Assembly (NCBI GenBank): GCA_902475375.1
Contig: CABRZC010000038.1
Span: forward strand, 1-17,484
Length of the DNA stretch: 17,484 bases
Direction: 5' to 3'
DNA from: an uncultured Collinsella sp.
Lineage (GTDB): Bacteria; Actinomycetota; Coriobacteriia; Coriobacteriales; Coriobacteriaceae
Numbering within the stretch: the first letter of the stretch is position 1; each line of letters begins with the position of its first letter. The notes below the pieces were generated by a model. That model made no database searches, had not been told where the DNA came from, and saw only the letters and a program-made list of their open reading frames with translations. The position numbers were made by a program, and so were the translations under genes. This document shows positions 1 to 6,571 of the stretch, piece by piece.

Positions 1-1367
1 CTGAAGCCCTGTTCACTCGCGAAGGCATGCCGCCCGTTAAGGAAATGATCCCGTGTGCCCTTCAGCACGTACTGGCATCGTTTGCCGGCATTATTACCCC
101 GGCGGTCATCATGGCCGGCGTCTACGGCTTTAATAGCCAGCAGAGCACCGACATCATTCAGGTTGCGCTCATTCTTTCGGCAATCGACACGGCCCTTCAG
201 GCCTTCGCTCCCTTCCGTCGCATCGGCGGCGGCCTGCCCATCGTCATGGGCGTTTCGTTCGCGTTCCTGCCGGCCCTGCAGGCCATGGGCGCCTCGGGCT
301 TTAGCTTTGGCGCGCTGTTGGGCGGCGAGATCGTCGGCGGCGCCGTTGCGGTCCTCTTTGGTCTGGCCTACAGCAAGATCAAGTGGCTGTTCCCGCCCGT
401 CGTGACCGGTACGGTCATCTTCTCCATTGGCGTCTCTCTCTATCCCACGGCCGTCAAGTACATGGCCGGTGGCATGGGCACGCCGCTGTGGGGCACCCCG
501 CAGGCCTGGTGCGTCGCTCTTATCACCTTCGCCGTGGTCTTCGCGCTCGCCAACTTTGGCAAGGGCACGCTCAAGCTGGGCTCCGTGTTCTTTGGCATGA
601 TCGTTGGCATGATCGTCTCCATCCCCTTTGGCATGATCGACTTCTCCAGCGTCGCCACCGCTCAGGTCTTCGCTCTTCCCAAGCTCATGCCCTACGCGCT
701 CGAGTTTGATCCCGAGGTCTGCATTACCCTCGCTGTCGTGTTCCCCATGGTTGCCATCCAGGTTATCGGCGACGTCTCCGCTGCTTGCCTTGGCTCCATC
801 GACCGTATGCCCACCGAGCGCGAGCTCTCCGGCGCTATCGTGTCTCAGGGCCTCACCTCTATGGTCGGCGGCCTGCTGGGCGGTCTTCCCACCAGCGCCC
901 TTGGCCAGAACGTGGGCATCATCTGCTCCAACAAGGTCGTCAACAAGTGGGTCTTTGTGATCATCGCGGCCGTCTTTGCCATCGCCGGTCTGTTCCCGCA
1001 GCTCTCTGCCATCCTTTCCGCTATCCCGCAGCCCGTCATCGGCGGCGCGACCGTCGGCGTCTTTGGCACCATCACCATGAACGGCGTGCGCATGTTCACC
1101 CGCGAGGGCCTCACGCAGCGCACCACCACCATCGTCGGTACCTCCGTCGTCTTTGGCCTGGGTATCTGGATGGCCAGCGGTTGCCTTGCCGGCGAGGGTA
1201 TGCCTACCTGGGTGTCCACCGTCATCGGCTCCAACGCCGTGACCCCCACCGCCATCATGGCCATCGTGCTCAACCTGATCCTTCCGCAGACGCCGGTCGT
1301 GGCTCAGCACATCGATGCCGCCAAGGATGCCGCTGTGAATCTGGTCCTGCCCGAGAGCAAGAAGTAG
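1..1367 (+). CDS. NCS2-family purine (xanthine/urate-type) permease, 5'-truncated by window
   Basis: This is a polytopic inner-membrane symporter of the nucleobase:cation symporter-2 family (UraA/XanQ/PbuX type), expected to import xanthine, urate or a related purine with a proton. The frame is open to the window edge (first full codon at 3). It reads EALFTREGMPPVKE before the first internal ATG at 27, which matches the usual NCS2 N-terminus, so the true start is probably just upstream. Many hydrophobic glycine/alanine-rich segments follow. The SALGQNVGIICSNKVV stretch corresponds to the conserved QN-containing substrate-site motif of the family. At about 454 visible residues it is close to full length. 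It is first in a co-directional operon with purine enzymes, which favours a purine over uracil; the exact substrate is inferred. The stop is TAG at 1365-1367. Confidence 0.88.
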   Translation, partial: EALFTREGMPPVKEMIPCALQHVLASFAGIITPAVIMAGVYGFNSQQSTDIIQVALILSAIDTALQAFAPFRRIGGGLPIVMGVSFAFLPALQAMGASGFSFGALLGGEIVGGAVAVLFGLAYSKIKWLFPPVVTGTVIFSIGVSLYPTAVKYMAGGMGTPLWGTPQAWCVALITFAVVFALANFGKGTLKLGSVFFGMIVGMIVSIPFGMIDFSSVATAQVFALPKLMPYALEFDPEVCITLAVVFPMVAIQVIGDVSAACLGSIDRMPTERELSGAIVSQGLTSMVGGLLGGLPTSALGQNVGIICSNKVVNKWVFVIIAAVFAIAGLFPQLSAILSAIPQPVIGGATVGVFGTITMNGVRMFTREGLTQRTTTIVGTSVVFGLGIWMASGCLAGEGMPTWVSTVIGSNAVTPTAIMAIVLNLILPQTPVVAQHIDAAKDAAVNLVLPESKK

Positions 1368-1383
1368 CCAATTCGGTGCTATT

Positions 1384-1463
1384 CGCCGGCGGACGCATCG
1401 CCTCGTCCGCCGGCGCCATGCGGCGCCAAGCCGCACTTCAAAGGGCTTGTCCCTTTGGTGAAG
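1384..1463 (+). other. Train of hairpins in permease-ssnA gap
   Basis: A perfect 12-bp inverted repeat (CGCCGGCGGACG at 1384-1395, its complement at 1404-1415) encloses an 8-nt loop. It overlaps a GGCGCC/GGCGCC pair (1412-1417, 1422-1427). A further stem AAAGGG/CCCTTT lies at 1440-1445 and 1451-1456, with outer CTTC/GAAG pairing. No T-tract follows, so this is not a standard terminator. It may stabilise or process the mRNA between the permease and ssnA. Confidence 0.6.
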
Positions 1464-1563
1464 CGTTGACGGGAGAGGGCCCGTTTCCGGTGTAGGCCGG
1501 CGCTTCGCACTTCCGCCATGTCAGAGGTGTCAAACCCCGCCCCTGATGTTGAAGGGAGCATTC

Positions 1564-2919
1564 ATGCTTCTGGTCGCTAACGGTTCCGTCTTTACCCGCA
1601 ATTCTCAGACCCCGTTCATTCCAAACGGTGCGGTCGCCATTGACGGAGATACGATCGTCGAAGTGGGCCCCGAGTGCGAGCTCAAGTCCAAGTACCCGGA
1701 TGCCGAGTACGTCGATGCCCGGGGCAACCTCATCATGCCCGGACTCATCAACTGCCACACCCACATCTACTCGGGTCTGGCCCGCGGCCTTGCCATTAAG
1801 GGCTGCAACCCCACCAACTTCCTGGAGAATCTTGAGCAGCAGTGGTGGAAGATCGACGACAACCTGACGCTCGACGGCACCAAGGCCAGCGCCTATGCCA
1901 CGATCTTGGACTCCATCCGCGATGGTGTCACCACGATCTTCGATCACCACGCGAGCTTCTGCGAGATCCCGGGAAGCCTCTTTACCATTAAGGACGCCGC
2001 TCAGGAGCTGGGCATGCGTTCGTGCCTGTGCTACGAGGTCTCCGACCGCCGCGGCCAGGAAAAATGCGACCAGGCCATTGCCGAGAACGCCGAGTTTGCC
2101 CAGTGGGCCGCCAAGGAGCGTCGCGATAACGACAACCACATGATCGCCGCCATGTTTGGCGGTCACGCCACCTTTACGCTGTCGGACGAGACCATGGACA
2201 AGATGGCCGAGGCCAACAACGGCCTGACCGGCTTCCACATCCACGTGTGCGAGGGCATGAACGACGTGTGGGACTCCCGCCTCAACCGCGGTGGCATCAG
2301 CCCCGTCGAGCGCCTGCTGCAGCACAACCTGCTCGGTCCCGACACCATGCTCGGCCACTGCATCCACGTGACGCCTGCCGAGATGGATATCGTCAAGGAG
2401 TCCGGCACCTGGCTGGTCAACAACCCCGAATCCAATATGGGCAACGCCGTGGGCTGCGCCCCCGTGCTCGAGTTCTTCCGCCGCGGCATCCCCGTGTGCA
2501 TGGGCACCGACGCCTACACTCACGATATGCTCGAGAGCCTCAAGGTCTTCCTGATCATTCAGCGCCACAACGCCGCCATGCCCAACGTGGGCTGGTGCGA
2601 GGCCATGACCATGCTGTTCGAGAACAACGCCAAGATGGCGAGCAAGTACTTCGATCGCAAGCTCGGTGTGCTCGAGGCCGGCGCTGCCGCCGACGTCATC
2701 GTCATGGACTACAAGCCCTTTACGCCGCTGAGCGAGGAGAACATCGACGGCCACATGCTCTTTGGCATGATGGGCAAAAACTGCCGCACCACCATCATCA
2801 ACGGCCGCGTCCTGTACAAGGATCGCGAGTTTGTTGGCATTGATGAGGAAAAGATCAACGCGTGGACCATGGCTGAGTCCAAGAAGCTTTGGAGCACGCT
2901 CAACGATCGCGCCTACTAA
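1564..2919 (+). CDS. ssnA: SsnA-type amidohydrolase (ATZ/TRZ family)
   Basis: This is a cytosolic metal-dependent hydrolase/deaminase of the amidohydrolase superfamily, closely resembling SsnA of selenium-dependent molybdenum hydroxylase clusters. Its substrate is not established; a purine ring deamination or opening step fits the context. The start at 1564 is chosen because GAAGGGAG (1551-1558) lies 5 nt upstream. An earlier in-frame ATG at 1546 would place that ribosome binding site inside the gene. The 451-residue length fits the family. Visible are the HTH metal site (H65, H67) after the MPGLINC strand, HIHVCEG (H227 as probable third ligand, E230 probable general acid/base), LGHCIH (H265) and MGTDAYTH (D316). 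The C-terminus has the typical strand that closes the small beta domain. The gene is second in the operon, between the permease and ygfK. Residue roles are assigned by family analogy. Confidence 0.9.
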   Translation: MLLVANGSVFTRNSQTPFIPNGAVAIDGDTIVEVGPECELKSKYPDAEYVDARGNLIMPGLINCHTHIYSGLARGLAIKGCNPTNFLENLEQQWWKIDDNLTLDGTKASAYATILDSIRDGVTTIFDHHASFCEIPGSLFTIKDAAQELGMRSCLCYEVSDRRGQEKCDQAIAENAEFAQWAAKERRDNDNHMIAAMFGGHATFTLSDETMDKMAEANNGLTGFHIHVCEGMNDVWDSRLNRGGISPVERLLQHNLLGPDTMLGHCIHVTPAEMDIVKESGTWLVNNPESNMGNAVGCAPVLEFFRRGIPVCMGTDAYTHDMLESLKVFLIIQRHNAAMPNVGWCEAMTMLFENNAKMASKYFDRKLGVLEAGAAADVIVMDYKPFTPLSEENIDGHMLFGMMGKNCRTTIINGRVLYKDREFVGIDEEKINAWTMAESKKLWSTLNDRAY

Positions 2920-2934
2920 TTAGCAAGTAGATTC

Positions 2935-3049
2935 ACGCGCGTCGGATGTTTCGCCGCATCCGACGCGCGTATAGGCGACCTCCGCGGGGTCGCCGGCGCT
3001 GTGCTAGCGCTACACCGTATTTGCGCCCGCCGCGCGGTCTCGCCGGGCG
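2935..3049 (+). other. Four tandem hairpins in ssnA-ygfK gap
   Basis: The strongest is a perfect 14-bp inverted repeat (2935-2948 with 2957-2970) with an 8-nt loop TTTCGCCG. It is followed by GGCGACC/GGTCGCC (2974-2980, 2988-2994), GCGCT/AGCGC (2996-3000, 3006-3010) and CGCCCG/CGGGCG (3024-3029, 3044-3049). None is followed by a T-tract. The block nearly fills the 149-bp gap up to the ygfK ribosome binding site. Its position suggests a role in mRNA stability, processing or attenuation inside the operon. Confidence 0.6.
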
Positions 3050-3068
3050 TTACAGAGAGGAGCTCACT

Positions 3069-6068
3069 ATGAGCGACATCATGAGGCCGATCCCGTTTTC
3101 GCAGCTGATGAACTGGATCATCGAGGAGCACAAGACCCAGGACGCCATCTTTGGCGTGCGCAAGATGGTCACGGCCAACCAGGAGGGCGCGCTTCCCATT
3201 TTTGACGAGCGAATCGAGACTCCGTTTGGCCCGGCCGCCGGTCCCAATACGCAGCTGGCCCAGAACATCGTGGCATCCTACGTGGCCGGTTCCCGCTTCT
3301 TTGAGCTCAAGACCGTCCAGGTTATGGACGGCGAGGAGCTCTCCAAGTGCGTCAACAAGCCCTGCATTGTGGCTCAGGACGAGTGCTACAACTGCGAATG
3401 GTCGACCGAGCTCGAGGTTCCGCAGGCCTTTGCCGAGTACGTGAAGGCATGGTTCGCCTGCCACCTGATCGCTCGCGAGTACGGTCTGGGCAGCCCGGAC
3501 GGCTTTGTCTTCAACATGTCCGTGGGTTATGACCTCGAGGGTATTAAGAGTCCCAAGGTCGACGCCTACATCGAGGGCATGAAGGATGCCAGCGGCTCCG
3601 AGGTTTGGAACGAGTGCCGTGCCTGGGCTCTCGCCAATCTGGACAAGTTTGAGCATGTCGACGCCGCGTTTGTCGAGTCCATTCCGGCGCGCGTCTCCAA
3701 CTCCATCACCGAGTCCACCCTGCACGGCTGCCCGCCCGCCGAGATCGAGCGCATCGCGACCTATCTGATCACCGAGAAGGGCCTCAACACCTACATCAAG
3801 TGCAACCCCACGCTGCTGGGCTATGAGTTTGCCCGTCAGCGCCTCAACGAGCTGGGCTTTGACTACATCGTCTTCGACGATACGCACTTCCGCGAGGACC
3901 TGCAGTGGGTCGACGCCGTGCCCATGTTCGAGCGCCTGATTGACCTGTGCGCCGAGCGCGGCCTGGAGTTTGGCGTCAAGCTGACCAACACGTTCCCCGT
4001 CGACGTGACCAGGAACGAGCTGCCCTCCACCGAGATGTACATGTCCGGTCGTTCGCTGTTCTCGCTGACCATCGAGGCCGCCCGCCGCATTACCGAGCAG
4101 TTCGATGGCAAGCTGCGCATCAGCTACTCCGGCGGTGCTACGGTCTACAACATTCGCGCCCTGTATGACGCCGGCATTTGGCCCGTTACTCTGGCGACCG
4201 ACGTGCTCAAGCCCGGTGGCTACGAGCGCTTTAGCCAGATGGCCGGGGAGTTTGGCGATCTGGACGGCAAGCCGTTTGAGGGCGTCTCTCTCGAGGCCGT
4301 GACTGCGATCCAGACCGACTCGCTCACCAACCCGCTCTACAAGAAGCCGCTGCGCCCGCTGCCCGACCGCAAGGTCGCCGGCAAGAGCCCGCTTTCCGAC
4401 TGCTTTACCACGCCGTGCCGCACGAGCTGCCCCATCCAGCAGGATATTCCCGCCTATCTGGCGGCTGTTGACGAGGGCCGCTACGAGGACGCACTCAACA
4501 TCATCATCGAGCGTAACGCCCTGCCGTTCATTACCGGCACCATCTGCCCGCATCCCTGCGGCCGTGCCTGCGAGCGTGCATTCTACGAGCCCGAGGGCGC
4601 CCAGATCCGCGCCAGCAAGCTCAAGGCCGCCCGCGAGGCCATGACCGCCGTGCTGCCCAAGCTGCGCGCCCAGGCCATCGCCAACGACGGCGAGCGCAAC
4701 GTTGCCGTTATCGGCGGCGGCCCGGCCGGCCTGGCGACGGCGTTCTTCCTGACGCGCGCTGGCGTGCCCGTCACCATCTTTGAGGCCCGCGATTCGCTCG
4801 GCGGCGTGGTCCGTCACGTGATCCCCGAGTTCCGTATCGCGAGCGACGATATCTCGCACGATGCTGAGCTCTGCCTGGCCTTTGGCGCCAAGGTGCAGCT
4901 CAATGCTCGCGTGGAGTCCATCGAAGAGCTCAAGGCCCAGGGCTTTACCGACGTAGTCGTGGCCACCGGTGCCTGGATGCCCGGCTCTGCAGGTTTGGGC
5001 GAGGGTGCCGAGCTCGACGTGCTGGAGTTCCTCGAGGCCGCTAAGAAGGGCGAGAAGCTCGAGCTGGGCGAGGACGTCGTGGTCATTGGCGCCGGCAACA
5101 CCGCCATGGATGCTGCCCGCGTGGCCAAGCGCCTGGCTGGTGTGAAGAACGTGCGCCTGGTGTATCGCCGCACCAAGAAGCAGATGCCCGCCGACGAGGA
5201 AGAGCTCGATCTTGCTCTTGCGGACGGCGTTGAGTTCTGCGAGCTGCTGGCGCCCAAGGCGCTCAATGGCGCCGTGCTGACCTGCGACGTTATGGAGCTT
5301 GGCGAGCCGGATGCAAGCGGCCGTCGCAGCCCCGTCGCCACGGGCGAGACCGTCGAGCTTCCCGCCACCACGGTGATCTGCGCCGTGGGCGAGGGCATCG
5401 ATGCCAGCCTGTACGACGCCGCGGGCGTCGAACACGACCGTCGCGGCCGTCTTGCCGCCACCTCCACCGGCGTCGAGGGCGTCTGGGCTGCGGGCGACTG
5501 CCGTCGCGGTCCTGCCACCGTGGTTGAGGCTATTGCCGACGCCGCCGAGGTCGCCCGTGCCATTGCTGGCGTGGACTTTAACAAGTACGCCGACTGCAAC
5601 GAGCAGGCCGGCCGCGAGGACACCTGCTACGAGCGCAAGGGGTCGCTGTGCCGCGACAAGCGCAACTGCACCAAGACTCGCTGCCTGGGCTGCGGCTCGG
5701 TGTGCGAGGTCTGCTGCGACGTGTGCCCCAACCGCGCCAACGTGGCCATTAAGGTGCCGGGCCTTGCCAAGCATCAGGTCGTCCACGTCGACGGTATGTG
5801 CAACGAGTGCGGCAACTGCGCCGTGTTCTGCCCCTACCAGGAGGGCCGTCCCTACAAGGACAAGCTCACCCTGTTCTGGAGCGAGGAGGACATGGAGAAC
5901 TCCGAGAACGAGGGCTTCCTGGCCGTGGACGAGGACCACTTTAAGGTCCGCGTCGCCGGCACGGTCCGCACCGTCTCGGTCGATGCCGTCAACACCGGTC
6001 TGCCCGAGGCCGTCCGCCTGACCATCAGGGCCGTGCGCGACAACTATTCGTACCTTCTTAAGAAATAG
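3069..6068 (+). CDS. ygfK: YgfK-type selenate reductase-like flavin/iron-sulfur oxidoreductase
   Basis: This is a cytosolic multidomain redox protein of the YgfK family, historically named putative selenate reductase subunit and always found with selenium-dependent molybdenum hydroxylases. Its likely role is electron transfer between NAD(P)H and the hydroxylase. The start at 3069 (MSDIMRP) follows AGAGAGGAG a few nt upstream and gives 999 residues, near the usual length of about 1,000. The N-terminal 430 or so residues resemble a dihydroorotate dehydrogenase-like barrel (FGPAAGPNTQ, KTVQVMDG). A cysteine-rich domain follows from C445 (CFTTPCRTSCP ... CPHPCGRACE), as in glutamate synthase small subunits. 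An FAD-binding GGGPAG lies near 549-554 and a second dinucleotide fold VVVIGAGNTAM near 670. Two C-terminal 4Fe-4S motifs are at C872 onward and C911/C914/C917/C921. The ferredoxin gene begins 11 nt after the stop. Confidence 0.92.
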   Translation: MSDIMRPIPFSQLMNWIIEEHKTQDAIFGVRKMVTANQEGALPIFDERIETPFGPAAGPNTQLAQNIVASYVAGSRFFELKTVQVMDGEELSKCVNKPCIVAQDECYNCEWSTELEVPQAFAEYVKAWFACHLIAREYGLGSPDGFVFNMSVGYDLEGIKSPKVDAYIEGMKDASGSEVWNECRAWALANLDKFEHVDAAFVESIPARVSNSITESTLHGCPPAEIERIATYLITEKGLNTYIKCNPTLLGYEFARQRLNELGFDYIVFDDTHFREDLQWVDAVPMFERLIDLCAERGLEFGVKLTNTFPVDVTRNELPSTEMYMSGRSLFSLTIEAARRITEQFDGKLRISYSGGATVYNIRALYDAGIWPVTLATDVLKPGGYERFSQMAGEFGDLDGKPFEGVSLEAVTAIQTDSLTNPLYKKPLRPLPDRKVAGKSPLSDCFTTPCRTSCPIQQDIPAYLAAVDEGRYEDALNIIIERNALPFITGTICPHPCGRACERAFYEPEGAQIRASKLKAAREAMTAVLPKLRAQAIANDGERNVAVIGGGPAGLATAFFLTRAGVPVTIFEARDSLGGVVRHVIPEFRIASDDISHDAELCLAFGAKVQLNARVESIEELKAQGFTDVVVATGAWMPGSAGLGEGAELDVLEFLEAAKKGEKLELGEDVVVIGAGNTAMDAARVAKRLAGVKNVRLVYRRTKKQMPADEEELDLALADGVEFCELLAPKALNGAVLTCDVMELGEPDASGRRSPVATGETVELPATTVICAVGEGIDASLYDAAGVEHDRRGRLAATSTGVEGVWAAGDCRRGPATVVEAIADAAEVARAIAGVDFNKYADCNEQAGREDTCYERKGSLCRDKRNCTKTRCLGCGSVCEVCCDVCPNRANVAIKVPGLAKHQVVHVDGMCNECGNCAVFCPYQEGRPYKDKLTLFWSEEDMENSENEGFLAVDEDHFKVRVAGTVRTVSVDAVNTGLPEAVRLTIRAVRDNYSYLLKK

Positions 6069-6079
6069 GCGAGTCTCTT

Positions 6080-6559
6080 ATGGCCAAATCCATTCAACAT
6101 CACGTGGCCTACGTTGCCTGCGGAAGCGGCTGTGCTTCCGCAGGCGGCGACGCCCGCTGCAGCGAAGGCTGCATTGGCTGTGGCGCCTGCGTTACGGCCT
6201 GCCCCCACGGTGCCATCGCGCTGGTCGACGGCGTCGCCCGCGTGGACCGCTCCAAGTGCACGGGCTGTGGCCTGTGCGGCATGGCGTGCCCGCAGCGCGT
6301 GATTGCCTTCGTTCCCGGCTACCAGAACATCCTGGTGCGCTGCAACAACACCGATAAGGGCGCCATTGCGCGCAAGATCTGCGACACCAGCTGCATCGGT
6401 TGCGGCATGTGCGCCAAAAAGTGCCCTGCCGGCGCTATCCGCATCGAGGACAACTGCGCCCATATCGACGGCACGGACTGCCTGTCGTGCGGCATGTGCG
6501 CCGTCGTCTGCCCGCATGGCGCCATCCACGACCGCACCGGTATCGCCGCCGGCGTGTAG
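6080..6559 (+). CDS. RnfB-like polyferredoxin with four 4Fe-4S motifs
   Basis: This is a 159-residue soluble electron carrier. Four CxxCxxCxxxCP motifs are visible: C31/C34/C37/C41, C60/C63/C66/C70, C105/C108/C111/C115 and C134/C137/C140/C144. Extra cysteines sit at 14, 18, 27, 88 and 101. The second half (VRCNNTDKGAIARKICDT, then the last two clusters) strongly resembles the C-terminal ferredoxin domain of RnfB. There is no RnfB-type membrane anchor. The gene starts 11 nt after ygfK and ends 12 nt before the molybdenum hydroxylase, so the three are surely cotranscribed. It most likely shuttles electrons between those two. The upstream Shine-Dalgarno is weak (AGGCGAG), suggesting translational coupling to ygfK. 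An 11-bp perfect inverted repeat lies in its first 22 codons. The electron partner is inferred from context. Confidence 0.9.
   Translation: MAKSIQHHVAYVACGSGCASAGGDARCSEGCIGCGACVTACPHGAIALVDGVARVDRSKCTGCGLCGMACPQRVIAFVPGYQNILVRCNNTDKGAIARKICDTSCIGCGMCAKKCPAGAIRIEDNCAHIDGTDCLSCGMCAVVCPHGAIHDRTGIAAGV
6117..6144 (+). other. Perfect 11-bp hairpin inside 5' end of ferredoxin gene
   Basis: CCTGCGGAAGC (6117-6127) and its exact complement GCTTCCGCAGG (6134-6144) flank a 6-nt loop. This starts 37 nt after the start codon. It would form a very stable stem in the message just inside the reading frame, in the peptide stretch ACGSGCASAGG. No T-tract follows. It could slow early elongation or be an mRNA processing site; its purpose is unknown. 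Confidence 0.55.
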
Positions 6560-6571
6560 AAGGGAATCACC

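Noticed and set aside
1546..1563. Upstream ATG for ssnA
   Set aside because: It would place the clear ribosome binding site GAAGGGAG inside the coding sequence; the start at 1564 aligns with the family N-terminus.
2946..3068. 41-residue N-terminal extension of YgfK
   Set aside because: The stretch is Arg/Pro-rich translation of the hairpin block and starts inside the first stem; the ribosome binding site supports 3069.
2916..5939. About 1,000-codon open frame on the - strand opposite ygfK
   Set aside because: High GC content and codon bias of the + strand gene leave the antisense frame open. The peptide is low-complexity Val/Ala/Gly/His, and the + strand has clear family motifs.
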